DNA of 64,000 nucleotides. It comes from Nocardioides palaemonis (GTDB taxonomy: Bacteria > Actinomycetota > Actinomycetes > Propionibacteriales > Nocardioidaceae). The notes beneath the pieces were generated by a model. It had not been told where the DNA came from, ran no database searches, and saw only the letters and a list, made by a program, of their open reading frames with translations. The position numbers and the translations under genes are program-made. Shown piece by piece: positions 42,749 to 51,558 of this stretch. The stretch's first letter is position 1, and each line of letters begins with the position of its first letter. The stretch covers positions 1,302,001 to 1,366,000 of the forward strand of contig NZ_JAGVQR010000001.1 in NCBI RefSeq assembly GCF_018275325.1. Direction: 5' to 3'.

Positions 42749-43852
42749 ATGATCCGCGAGCGCCACCTCTTCGGGCCCGGCCCGTCCAACCCCTACGCCG
42801 AGGCCACCCAGGCGCTCGCCGCGCCGCTGCTCGGCCACCTCGACCCCGAGTTCCTGCGGGTGATGGACGAGACGTGCGACCGGCTCCGGACGGTCTGGGG
42901 CACCGACAACGCCCGCACGCTGCCGCTCAGCGCGACCGGCTCGGCGGGCATGGAGGCGGCGTTCGTCAATACGGTGCACGCGGGCGACGTGGTCGTCGTC
43001 GCCGTCAACGGGCTGTTCGGGCAGCGGATGACCGACGTCGCCGCCCGGTGCGGCGCGGAGGTCGTCGCGGTCGAGCACGAGTGGGGACGCCCGGTGGACG
43101 TCGACCGCGTGCTCGCGGCGCACCCGTCGCCCGCGATCGTCGCGGCCGTCCACGCCGAGACGTCGACCGGCGTGCGCTCCGACATCGCCGCCCTCGGCGC
43201 CGGGCTCCGTTCCCAGGGGTCGGACGCGCTGCTGCTCGTCGACGCGGTCACCTCGATCGGGGGCATCGAGCTGCGCGCCGACGACTGGGGCGTCGACATC
43301 GGCTACGCCGGCACCCAGAAGTGCCTCGGCGTCGCGCCCGGCCTGGCGCCCTTCACCATCGGCGACCGGGCCTTCGAGCGGCGCGTGGAGACGCCCCGGT
43401 CGTGGTACCTCGACCTGGGCATGCTCGGCGGCTACGTCGGGGAGGCCGGGGTGCGTGGCGGCCAGCGGACCTACCACCACACCGCGCCGACGGCCATGGT
43501 CGCCAGCCTGCACGCCGGCCTGGGCCGGATCCTCGACGAGGGCCTCGACGCCGTGTGGGCGCGGCACCAGGCGGCCGGCGACGCGCTCCAGGCGGGGCTG
43601 CAGGCGATGGGCCTGGAGCTGTTCGCCGAGGAGGGCAGCCGGCTCCCCGAGCTCACCACGGTCAAGGTGCCCGACGGCGTCGACTCCGCCGCCGTGCGGT
43701 CCCGGCTGCTCGAGCGCCACGGCATCGAGATCGGCGCGGGCGCCGGGGCGTACGCCTCGAGCGTCTGGCGCATCGGCCTGATGGGGCGCAACGCGCGGCC
43801 CGACGCGGTGCTGCTGGTCCTCGCGGCGCTCGAGGACGTGCTCGCGGCCTGA
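42749..43852 (+). CDS. Class V aminotransferase, alanine/serine-glyoxylate type
   Basis: The 367-residue PLP enzyme begins LFGPGPSNPYAEATQAL and carries GSAGMEAAFVNTVHAGD, VHAETSTGVRSDIAAL, the cofactor Asp in LLVDAVTSIGG and the PLP lysine in GYAGTQKCLGVAPGL. The family transfers amino groups from Ala or Ser to glyoxylate. ATG 42749 follows AGGAGAACCC. With the GlcD-like oxidase upstream it could turn glycolate into glycine via glyoxylate; this coupling is inferred. Confidence 0.9.
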   Translation: MIRERHLFGPGPSNPYAEATQALAAPLLGHLDPEFLRVMDETCDRLRTVWGTDNARTLPLSATGSAGMEAAFVNTVHAGDVVVVAVNGLFGQRMTDVAARCGAEVVAVEHEWGRPVDVDRVLAAHPSPAIVAAVHAETSTGVRSDIAALGAGLRSQGSDALLLVDAVTSIGGIELRADDWGVDIGYAGTQKCLGVAPGLAPFTIGDRAFERRVETPRSWYLDLGMLGGYVGEAGVRGGQRTYHHTAPTAMVASLHAGLGRILDEGLDAVWARHQAAGDALQAGLQAMGLELFAEEGSRLPELTTVKVPDGVDSAAVRSRLLERHGIEIGAGAGAYASSVWRIGLMGRNARPDAVLLVLAALEDVLAA

Positions 43853-43867
43853 GACGGCCTCGGCCCG

Positions 43868-43906
43868 ACCTACCAAAAAAGGGCGATAGCCGCACGAACG
43901 GGCCGG
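43868..43906 (+). promoter_or_regulatory. A-tract element upstream of the vWA gene
   Basis: The short intergenic region contains ACCAAAAAAGGGCGATAGCC, a sharp AT-rich stretch inside very GC-rich DNA, about 40-60 bp before the start at 43938. It looks like a promoter or regulator site of non-housekeeping type. I cannot match it to a known family. Confidence 0.3.
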
Positions 43907-43937
43907 CGGGCGGCGTCGGTGCGGCGATGGTCGGTGC

Positions 43938-45575
43938 ATGACTCCTCGTGCGCCGCGCCACCGGCCCTCCCGACGCGGCCCTGCCGCTGCAGCGCGGGCG
44001 ATCTCGCTCGCGCTCGCGGCCACAGGGCTCGTAGCCGTCGCCCTCCCCGTGGGAGCCGCGTCCGGAGCGGTCACGATGGACCCGCCCACCGGTGCGAGGG
44101 CCGGGACCGTGACGCTGAGCGGGACGGTGGGCGCCGAGCCCGGCGCCACCACGTCGGTGCTCTACGTCATCGACGCGACCAGCTCGACCGGCCGCGTCCC
44201 CGGGCTCGACTGCTCCGGCAACGGGGCGGTGGGCGCCGAGGACGACCTCAACGGGGACGGCAGCGTCGGTGACGTGCTCGACTGCGAGGTGGCCGGCGTG
44301 CTGGCCCTCAACCGCAGCCTCGCCACCACCACGGGGGTGCAGGCGGGCGTGGTCGCCTTCGCCAACCAGGCCGCCGCAGCCGATCTCGACCCCGTCGGCT
44401 CGGCGACCTTCCTCGCGCCCGCCTTCACCGGTGGCGACGCCGCGCCGCGGGTCGAGACCGTCGTGCGCAGCGTCCAGCGCAGCCGGATCGGGCTCTACGA
44501 CCCCCGCGACCTCGGCGCGAGCGGGTCCGGGAGCGCGTTCAGCGGTGCCGTCTCGACGGCCCTCGCCACCCTCGCCACCGCGCCGGCCGGCCCGAAGTGG
44601 ATCATGTTCCTGTCCGACGGGCAGTCCGGCATCGACGACGCCCAGCTCGCGGCGCTCTCCGGGTCGGGGGTGCGGATGCGCACCTTCGGCATCGGTGCCG
44701 CCGCGACCTGCGACCGGCGTGGCAGCCTGTTCAAGATGGCCGCCGCCACCGGGGAGGCGTGCGTGGTCGAGCCCGACCCGACGAGCCTGGCCGCCCAGCT
44801 GACCGGCTCGCAGCCCGACGCGGTCAGCGGGGTCACGGTCACGATCGGCTCGACGGCCGTCGCGGCCACCGTCGACGCCGTCGGCGGCTGGAAGGCGGGC
44901 TTCACCCTCGGCGCCGGGACCTACACGGCCCAGGTCCGCGCCACCCTCACGTCCGGCAGGGTCCAGACCACCCAGCGCACGTTCACCGTCGCCGCCGGCG
45001 ACGGCACCAGCCCCGCGCCCGGCACCGTCACGGGTGCCCCGGGATCGCTCCGGGCGACGGCGCTGAAGGTCACCCGTCCCGCCCCGACCCGGCTGTCGTT
45101 GCCGGCCAGGGTGAGCGGACGCGTCGGCCGCCCGGTCGACGGGTTCTCCGGCTCGGCGGCCCTGGCCGGTGCCCGGGTCGAGCTCCAGGCCCGCACTGCG
45201 GCCGGGACCGTGTGGACCACCGTCGCGAAGACCCGGGCCAAGCGGTCGGGGGCCTTCGCCCTCCGCTGGAAGCCCCGCGCACGCTGGACGGTCCTGCGGG
45301 TCGCCCTGCGGCCGCCGTCGGGCTTCGCCGAGAGCGTCGCCGCCGTCGCGCAGCCCGCGATCTCCGCCTGCAAGGTCGTCGGGAAGAAGCAGTGGACGGT
45401 CACCTGCCGCACGACCGCCAAGGCCCGCAGCCAGGTGCGCCTGCTCGACGGACGCACCGTGGTCGACCGGTCCCGGGTCCGCAAGGGCACCCTGCGCCTG
45501 TCGGGCCGCGGCCCGGTCGCGGGCAGCCGGATCGTGCTCGGCAGCGGCCGCAGGACCGTGGGCCTCACCCTCTGA
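43938..45575 (+). CDS. Secreted protein with von Willebrand A-like domain
   Basis: The 545-residue protein has an Arg-rich signal peptide ending near AASGA (about residue 43). A vWA-like domain follows: LYVIDATSSTGRVPG stands where DxSxS would be, with later FLSDGQSGIDDAQLA and MRTFGIGAAATC. An insert DLNGDGSVGDVLDCEV resembles a calcium loop. The C-terminal 200 residues form two or three Ig-like beta domains (SLPARVSGRVGRPVDG, SRVRKGTLRLSG). There is no anchor motif. A surface or released adhesion-type role is likely but unproven. Confidence 0.8.
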   Translation: MTPRAPRHRPSRRGPAAAARAISLALAATGLVAVALPVGAASGAVTMDPPTGARAGTVTLSGTVGAEPGATTSVLYVIDATSSTGRVPGLDCSGNGAVGAEDDLNGDGSVGDVLDCEVAGVLALNRSLATTTGVQAGVVAFANQAAAADLDPVGSATFLAPAFTGGDAAPRVETVVRSVQRSRIGLYDPRDLGASGSGSAFSGAVSTALATLATAPAGPKWIMFLSDGQSGIDDAQLAALSGSGVRMRTFGIGAAATCDRRGSLFKMAAATGEACVVEPDPTSLAAQLTGSQPDAVSGVTVTIGSTAVAATVDAVGGWKAGFTLGAGTYTAQVRATLTSGRVQTTQRTFTVAAGDGTSPAPGTVTGAPGSLRATALKVTRPAPTRLSLPARVSGRVGRPVDGFSGSAALAGARVELQARTAAGTVWTTVAKTRAKRSGAFALRWKPRARWTVLRVALRPPSGFAESVAAVAQPAISACKVVGKKQWTVTCRTTAKARSQVRLLDGRTVVDRSRVRKGTLRLSGRGPVAGSRIVLGSGRRTVGLTL

Positions 45576-45603
45576 CACCAGCCGCGGCCGTAGCCTGCCC
45601 TGC

Positions 45604-46077
45604 ATGCCAGGGACGCTGCGGCTGCGGCCGATGACCGAGGACGAGCACGCCACCTACCGCGCGCAGTCGGAGCGCGAGTACGCCGACGACATCGCCGAGG
45701 CGGGAGGGCTCGACGCCGACACCGCCGCCGCGCGGTCCGCCGAGGAGTTCGCCCGCCTGCTCCCGGACGGCACGTCCAGCCCCGGCATGCACCTGTGGAC
45801 CGCCGAGGTCGACGGCGAGCCGGTGGGGATCGGGTGGATCGAGCTGCGGCAGCGTCCGAACGGGACGTCTGCCTGGGTCTTCGACCTCCGGGTCGACGAC
45901 GCGCAGCGGGGCAAGGGGCTGGGTCGCGCACTGATGGAGGCGATGCACGCCGCGGCCCGCGACCTCGGAGCGACGTCCGTCGGCCTCAACGTCTTCGGGC
46001 ACAACACCACTGCGGTCCGGCTCTACGAGTCGCTCGGCTACCGGGTGACCGCCCAGCAGATGCGCGTGGACCTCTGA
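45604..46077 (+). CDS. GNAT-family N-acetyltransferase
   Basis: The 157-residue protein has the acetyl-CoA binding motif V-x-x-x-x-RGKGLGRALMEAMHAA (DAQRGKGLGRAL), the strand GWIELRQRPNGTSAWVFDLR, and the final NTTAVRLYESLGYRVTAQQM. The substrate is not predictable. It lies 28 bp after the vWA gene and may be co-transcribed. Confidence 0.9.
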   Translation: MPGTLRLRPMTEDEHATYRAQSEREYADDIAEAGGLDADTAAARSAEEFARLLPDGTSSPGMHLWTAEVDGEPVGIGWIELRQRPNGTSAWVFDLRVDDAQRGKGLGRALMEAMHAAARDLGATSVGLNVFGHNTTAVRLYESLGYRVTAQQMRVDL

Positions 46078-46103
46078 GCCGTCCGCCCCGGCAGGCCGCC
46101 TGA

Positions 46104-46121
46104 GCCTGCGCCCCCGCAGGC
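46104..46121 (+). terminator. Short hairpin between the GNAT gene and smc
   Basis: GCCTGCG (46104-46110) pairs perfectly with CGCAGGC (46115-46121) over CCCC, 27 bp after the GNAT stop. A TAGGGT hexamer at 46133-46138 downstream could be the -10 of smc. Confidence 0.45.
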
Positions 46122-46224
46122 GTCCCCGCGGGTAGGGTGAGCGCGCTGAGCCTCCCCACGCACCCCAGCGGTCCGTCGACGCACCGGTCGGCCGGGCCCC
46201 GACCAGCCCCGCCAGGAGCCCGCG

Positions 46225-49200
46225 TTGTACCTGAAGAGCCTGACCCTCAAGGGGTTCAAGTCCTTCGCGTCATCGACGACGATGCAGCTCGAGCCGGGCA
46301 TCACGTGCATCGTCGGGCCCAACGGGTCGGGCAAGTCCAACGTCGTCGACGCCCTCGCCTGGGTGATGGGCGAGCAGGGCGCCAAGAGCCTGCGCGGCGG
46401 CAAGATGGAGGACGTCATCTTCGCCGGCACGTCCGGCCGGCCGCCGCTCGGTCGCGCCGAGGTGCAGCTCACCATCGACAACTCCGACGGCGCGCTCCCG
46501 ATCGACTACGCCGAGGTCACCATCAGCCGGACCATGTTCCGCAACGGCGGCTCGGAGTACGCGATCAACGGCAGCGGCTGCCGGCTGCTCGACGTCCAGG
46601 AGCTGCTCAGCGACTCCGGCATCGGCCGCGAGATGCACGTGATCGTGGGGCAGGGACAGCTCGACTCGATCCTGCACGCGACCCCCGAGGACCGGCGCGG
46701 GTTCATCGAGGAGGCCGCGGGCGTCCTCAAGCACCGCAAGCGCAAGGAGAAGGCGCTCCGCAAGCTCGACGCCACCGACGGCAACCTCACCCGCCTCGCC
46801 GACCTGCTCTCCGAGATCCGGCGCCAGCTCAAGCCGCTGGGGCGCCAGGCCGAGGTCGCCCGCAAGGCGCAGACCGTCCAGGCCGACGTCCGCGACGCCC
46901 GCGCCCGACTGCTCGCCGACGACCTGGTGACCGCGCGCACGGCGCTGGACCAGGAGATGGCCGACGAGACGATCCTCGTCCAGCGCCGCGAGGAGGTCGA
47001 GGCGCAGATCGCCACCGGCCGTGACCACGAGGCACGCCTCGAGGCCGCCCTGCGCGAGGACCTGCCCCGCCTGGCCGCCGCCCAGGAGACCTGGTTCGCG
47101 CTGTCGGGGCTCAAGGAGCGTCTGCGCGGCACCGCCTCGCTCGCCGACGAGCGGATCCGCAACGCCGCCGGTGTGGCCGACGCCGACGCGGTCGACTCGG
47201 GCCGCGACCCCGGCGACCTCGAGGCGCAGGCCGCCCGGGTGCGCCGGCAGGAGGAGGAGATCGGGGCCGAGGTCGAGCAGCACCGCGCAGGCCTCGACGC
47301 GGCGGTCGCCGCCAAGCGCGCCGCCGAGGACGCCGCCGCCGAGGAGGACAAGCGGGTCGCGGCACTCCAGAGGGCGGCCGCCGACCGGCGCGAGGGGCTG
47401 GCCCGGCTCACCGGCCAGGTCAACGCGATCACGTCCCGCGCGGAGGCCGCCGACGCCGAGATCGCCCGGCTCACCGAGGCCCGCGAGGAGGCGGTGGCCC
47501 GGGCCGAGCGCGCGCAGCGCGACTTCACCGCCCTCGAGACGAAGGTCGCGGGCCTCGACGCCGGCGAGGAGGGCCTCGACTCCGAGCACGAGGAGGCCGT
47601 CGCCGTCCTCGACGAGGTCGAGGAGCAGCTCGCCGCCGCGCGCGAGGAGGCCCAGCAGGCCGACCGCGACCGGGCCGGCCTGGTCGCCCGCCGCGACGCG
47701 CTCGAGCTCGGGCTCAACCGCAAGGACGGTGCCGGGGCGCTGCTCGCGGCCGGCGACGCCGTCGACGGGCTGCTCGGGTCGGTGGCGGCCCTGCTCGACG
47801 TCGACCACGGCTACGAGACGGCCGTCGCGGCAGCCCTCGGGGTCGCCGCGGACGCCGTGGTCGTGAGCGGGACCGACGCCGCCCTCGCCGCGATCGCGCA
47901 CCTCAAGACCGACGACCTCGGGCGCGCCGGCCTGCTGCTCGGCTCGGGCGGCGGTGCCGGTCACGACTGGCCGGACCTGCCGGCGGGGGCCGCCTGGGCG
48001 GTCGACGTGGTGACCGCGCCCGACGGCGTACGCCCCGCGCTGGTGCGTCTGCTCGACCGGGTCGCGGTCGTCGACGACCTCGACGCCGCACGCCGCCTCG
48101 TCGCCGAGCGCGGCGACGTGGTCGCGGTGACCCGCGACGGCGACCTGCTCTCGGTCCACTTCGCAGCCGGCGGCTCCAGCAGCCAGCCCAGCCTGATCGA
48201 GGTCCAGGCCGCGGTCGACGAGGCCACCACCCGCCTGGCCGAGGCGACCGCCACCACCGAGCGCCTCGGGTTCGAGATCTCGCGCCTCGAGGCCGCCCGT
48301 CACGACGCGCTCAAGCGCGTCGACGTCGCGCTCGCCCGGCTGCACGAGTCCGACGCCACCCTGGCCGCCGTGGCCGAGGAGCTCGGCCAGCACGGCTCGC
48401 AGGCCCGCGCCGCCCGCGGCGAGGCGGAGCGGCTCGAGCGCTCGCTCGCTGCCGCCACGGCCGCCCGCGAGACCGACCTCGCGGGCCTCGCCGAGCTCGA
48501 GGAGCGGCTCGCGGCCGCCCAGGACGTCACCGACGAGGAGCCCGACACCGCCGAGCGCGAGCGGCTCGCCGAGGCCGCACGCGACGCCCGGCAGGCCGAG
48601 ATGGACGCTCGGCTGGCGCTGCGGACCGCGGAGGAGCGGGCCCGGGCGCTGCACGGCCGGGCCGACTCGCTGGTGCGTGCCGCCCAGGCCGAGCGCGAGT
48701 CGCGCGCGCGTGCCGCCGAGCGTCGCGAGCGGCTGCTGCGCGAGGGTCGGGCGGCGCAGGCCGTGGCCGCGGGCGTGCGCCAGGTGCTCCACCGCCTCGA
48801 GCGGTCGGTCATGCTCGCCGCCGACGAGCGCGCCGCCGTCGAGGAGTCGCGCCGGGGGAGCGAGCAGGAGCTGATGACGGTGCGCACCACGCTGCGCGAC
48901 CTCGGCCGCGAGCACGACGAGCTGGTCAGCTCGGTCCACCGCGACGAGATGGCCCGCACCCAGCAGCGGATGCGGATCGAGCAGCTCGAGGAGCGCGCCC
49001 TCGACGAGCTCGGCCTGGACCCCGAGGGGCTGGTCGCCGACTACGGCCCGCAGACCCTCGTCCCGCACACGGGCGAGGTGCCCGACGGCGAGGAGGCTCC
49101 CGACCCGGTCCCGTTCGTGCGCGACGAGCAGGTCAAGCGGCTCCGCGCCGCCGAGCGGGCGCTCTCGATGCTCGGACGGGTCAACCCGCTCGCGCTCGAG

Positions 49201-49779
49201 GAGTTCTCCGCGATGGAGGAGCGCCACAAGTTCCTCACCGAGCAGCTCGAGGACCTCAAGCGGACCCGCAAGGACCTCCTCGACATCGTCCGCGAGGTCG
49301 ACGCCCGGGTCGAGCAGGTGTTCACCGAGGCCTACGCCGACGTCGAGAAGGCGTTCGACCAGACGTTCGCGCGGCTGTTCCCCGGCGGTGAGGGCCGCCT
49401 GGTGCTGACCGACCCCGGCGACATGCTCGCCACCGGCGTCGAGGTCGAGGCGCGTCCGCCGGGCAAGAAGGTCAAGCGGCTCTCGCTGCTCTCCGGCGGC
49501 GAGCGGTCGCTGGTCGCGGTCGCCTTCCTCGTCGCGCTGTTCAAGGCGCGCCCCTCGCCCTTCTACATCCTCGACGAGGTCGAGGCGGCGCTCGACGACA
49601 CCAACCTCGGCCGGCTGCTGCAGATCTACGAGGAACTGCGGGAGAACTCCCAGCTCCTGGTGATCACCCACCAGAAGCGCACCATGGAGGTCGGCGACGC
49701 CCTCTACGGCGTCACGATGCGCGGCGACGGGGTGTCCGCCGTGATCAGCCAGCGGCTGCGCGACGCCGAGCCGGCATGA
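46225..49779 (+). CDS. smc: Chromosome segregation ATPase SMC
   Basis: The 1184-residue condensin subunit has Walker A in CIVGPNGSGKSNVVDALAWV. Long coiled coils span about 170-500 and 660-1000, with a hinge near 505-650 (LLGSVAALLDVDHGYETAVA). The C-terminal head has signature LSLLSGGERSLVAVAF and Walker B FYILDEVEAALDD. TTG 46225 is the start, with CAGGAGCC upstream; it gives the canonical YLKSLTLKGFKSFASSTTM. The partner genes scpA/scpB are not in the window. Confidence 0.96.
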   Translation: MYLKSLTLKGFKSFASSTTMQLEPGITCIVGPNGSGKSNVVDALAWVMGEQGAKSLRGGKMEDVIFAGTSGRPPLGRAEVQLTIDNSDGALPIDYAEVTISRTMFRNGGSEYAINGSGCRLLDVQELLSDSGIGREMHVIVGQGQLDSILHATPEDRRGFIEEAAGVLKHRKRKEKALRKLDATDGNLTRLADLLSEIRRQLKPLGRQAEVARKAQTVQADVRDARARLLADDLVTARTALDQEMADETILVQRREEVEAQIATGRDHEARLEAALREDLPRLAAAQETWFALSGLKERLRGTASLADERIRNAAGVADADAVDSGRDPGDLEAQAARVRRQEEEIGAEVEQHRAGLDAAVAAKRAAEDAAAEEDKRVAALQRAAADRREGLARLTGQVNAITSRAEAADAEIARLTEAREEAVARAERAQRDFTALETKVAGLDAGEEGLDSEHEEAVAVLDEVEEQLAAAREEAQQADRDRAGLVARRDALELGLNRKDGAGALLAAGDAVDGLLGSVAALLDVDHGYETAVAAALGVAADAVVVSGTDAALAAIAHLKTDDLGRAGLLLGSGGGAGHDWPDLPAGAAWAVDVVTAPDGVRPALVRLLDRVAVVDDLDAARRLVAERGDVVAVTRDGDLLSVHFAAGGSSSQPSLIEVQAAVDEATTRLAEATATTERLGFEISRLEAARHDALKRVDVALARLHESDATLAAVAEELGQHGSQARAARGEAERLERSLAAATAARETDLAGLAELEERLAAAQDVTDEEPDTAERERLAEAARDARQAEMDARLALRTAEERARALHGRADSLVRAAQAERESRARAAERRERLLREGRAAQAVAAGVRQVLHRLERSVMLAADERAAVEESRRGSEQELMTVRTTLRDLGREHDELVSSVHRDEMARTQQRMRIEQLEERALDELGLDPEGLVADYGPQTLVPHTGEVPDGEEAPDPVPFVRDEQVKRLRAAERALSMLGRVNPLALEEFSAMEERHKFLTEQLEDLKRTRKDLLDIVREVDARVEQVFTEAYADVEKAFDQTFARLFPGGEGRLVLTDPGDMLATGVEVEARPPGKKVKRLSLLSGGERSLVAVAFLVALFKARPSPFYILDEVEAALDDTNLGRLLQIYEELRENSQLLVITHQKRTMEVGDALYGVTMRGDGVSAVISQRLRDAEPA

Positions 49780-50258
49780 GCGCAGGCTCCGCCGCGCGGC
49801 CGCCCCGGCCGACGCGTGACGACTACGTCGCGTGGCGCACCGCGACCACCCGGTGGCGCGACGACGACGCCTACGGACACCTCAACAACGCCACCTACTA
49901 CGAGCTGTTCGACACCGCGGTCAACGCCTACCTCTACGAGGCGACGGGCGTGGACGTGCGGGCGCTGCCGGAGATCGGCGTGGTCGCCGAGACCGGCTGC
50001 CGCTACTTCCGCGAGATCGGGTTCCCCGAGCCGATCGAGATGGGCCTCGTGGTCGACCGGGTCGGCACCAGCTCGGTCGTCTACCGCATCGGGCTGTTCC
50101 AGGGCCCGTCCGACGAGGCGGCGGCGGAGGGACGCTTCGTCCACGTCTACGTCGACAACACCCACGGTGCCGGCAACCGGCCCGTCGCGCCCCTGCCCGA
50201 CGTGGTTCGCGCCGCGGTCACGCCGCTGCTCCGGCCACGCCCCGCCGGCGGGGCGTGA
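49776..50258 (+). CDS. Acyl-CoA thioesterase, hot-dog fold (4HBT type)
   Basis: The 160-residue protein has the 4-hydroxybenzoyl-CoA thioesterase pattern: TRWRDDDAYGHLNNATYYEL with the catalytic Asp near helix 1, and ETGCRYFREIGFPEPIEMGL. ATG 49776 overlaps the smc stop (ATGA), so it is translated with smc although the functions appear unrelated. The substrate is unknown. Confidence 0.9.
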   Translation: MSAGSAARPPRPTRDDYVAWRTATTRWRDDDAYGHLNNATYYELFDTAVNAYLYEATGVDVRALPEIGVVAETGCRYFREIGFPEPIEMGLVVDRVGTSSVVYRIGLFQGPSDEAAAEGRFVHVYVDNTHGAGNRPVAPLPDVVRAAVTPLLRPRPAGGA

Positions 50259-50361
50259 CGGGTCCCACAGCGACGCGCCCGGCGCCCTCACCGGTGCACC
50301 GACGCCACCGGTCGTGTGTGACGCTGGAGGAGCCCTGTCCGGTCCACCTCGGAGGAACCCC

Positions 50362-50538
50362 GTGCTCGCCATCGTCGTGACGATGATCCTCGGCCTGCTC
50401 GTCGCCGGCGGCGTCGCCGTCTACGTGGCGTACCCGCACCGTGGGGAGCGGATGCCGGTCGTGCCGCAGCTCGGCGACGCGATGCGCAAGGGCGTCGACT
50501 CCCTGCCGGTCCTCGAGGACTCCGAGTCGCGGGTCTGA
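50362..50538 (+). CDS. Small single-pass membrane protein
   Basis: A 58-residue frame starts from GTG 50362 with GGAGGAACCCC directly before it. One membrane segment (LAIVVTMILGLLVAGGVAVY) is followed by a short polar tail (VAYPHRGERMPVVPQLGDAM ... LPVLEDSES). No known family was recognised. The good RBS and the natural hydrophobic-then-polar layout support it. Confidence 0.65.
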   Translation: MLAIVVTMILGLLVAGGVAVYVAYPHRGERMPVVPQLGDAMRKGVDSLPVLEDSESRV

Positions 50539-50619
50539 CCCGCCCACCGCGCGTCGCCGGACACGCGGACGACGGCGCGGCACCGCACGCGAGGGCTCCG
50601 CGCGGCTAGCCTGCGACAC

Positions 50620-51546
50620 GTGACCACGTCACGCGAGCACCTCACCAGGACCTACTGCACCGTCTGCGGCTCGATGGTGTCGCGGGAGTTCCGGCCCGGT
50701 CCCGACGGCCGGCCGCACGCCACCTGCCCGCGCTGCCGGAGCCTCGAGCGGCACCGCTTCCTCGCCCTCCTGCTCGGCACGCTGGCGCCCGACCTGCGCG
50801 ACCTCGACCTGGTCGTGGAGATCGCGCCGTCGCGCCAGACCACCCCGATGCTCGACCGCCTCGGCGCCCGTCGCCGGATCAGCCTGGACGCCGGCTACGA
50901 CTCCCGCGACGTCGACGCGCTCGCCAGCGTGTGCCAGCTGCCGCTGCGCGACGGCTCGGTCGACCTGCTGGTCTGCTACCACGTGCTCGAGCACGTCCCG
51001 GACGACTGCGCCGCCATGCGCGAGATCGCGCGGGTGCTCAGCCCGCACGGGATCGCGCTCCTCGAGGTGCCGATCAAGGTCGGCGTCGGCACCGACGAGG
51101 ACCTCGAGGCGCCGGAGGAGGAGCGGCTGCGCCGGTTCGGGCAGCGCGACCACGTGCGGTGGTACGGCGACGACATCGACGACCGGCTGTCCGCGGCCGG
51201 CCTGGCCACGGTGCGGGTGACGCCGCCGGCGCTGGTCGGCGAGGCCGCGGTCAAGTGGTTCGGCCTGATGGCGAGCGAGGTCGTCTGGATCGCCCGGCAC
51301 GGCTCGGGCGCGGCGCCGGCGATGCTGGCCGGCGGTCCCGGCACCGGGCTCACCGCCGCGCTCGACGCGCTGCTGACCGACCTCGACCACACCCGCGAAC
51401 GGCTGGACCGGGCGCGGACGCGGGCCGACCGGGCTGCGGCGCAGCGCGACGCGTTGCGCGCACGTCTGGCCAGCACGCGCGAGGAGCTCGCGCTGGCGCG
51501 GGAGGCGGGGGTGCTCACCCGGCTTCGTCGCGCGGTGCACCTCTGA
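50620..51546 (+). CDS. SAM-dependent methyltransferase with N-terminal zinc ribbon and C-terminal coiled coil
   Basis: The 308-residue protein begins with a zinc ribbon (YCTVCGSM ... CPRCRSLERHRFLALL), followed by a class I methyltransferase domain (LVVEIAPSRQTTPMLDRLGA, GSVDLLVCYHVLEHVPDDCA). It ends in a coiled coil (RERLDRARTRADRAAAQRDA). Such CxxC-methyltransferases often belong to surface-glycan gene sets. Two such genes lie just beyond ftsY on the other strand. The substrate is unknown. Confidence 0.85.
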   Translation: MTTSREHLTRTYCTVCGSMVSREFRPGPDGRPHATCPRCRSLERHRFLALLLGTLAPDLRDLDLVVEIAPSRQTTPMLDRLGARRRISLDAGYDSRDVDALASVCQLPLRDGSVDLLVCYHVLEHVPDDCAAMREIARVLSPHGIALLEVPIKVGVGTDEDLEAPEEERLRRFGQRDHVRWYGDDIDDRLSAAGLATVRVTPPALVGEAAVKWFGLMASEVVWIARHGSGAAPAMLAGGPGTGLTAALDALLTDLDHTRERLDRARTRADRAAAQRDALRARLASTREELALAREAGVLTRLRRAVHL

Positions 51547-51558
51547 TTGGATTGACCC

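Noticed and set aside
43853-43937. Riboswitch before the vWA gene
   Set aside because: I could not match the conserved core of any known riboswitch class; only an A-tract element can be supported.
46270-49671. 1133-codon open frame antisense to smc
   Set aside because: It is a high-GC shadow: it exactly mirrors the smc coding region, has Gly/Arg/Leu-biased composition without domains, and smc is unmistakable.
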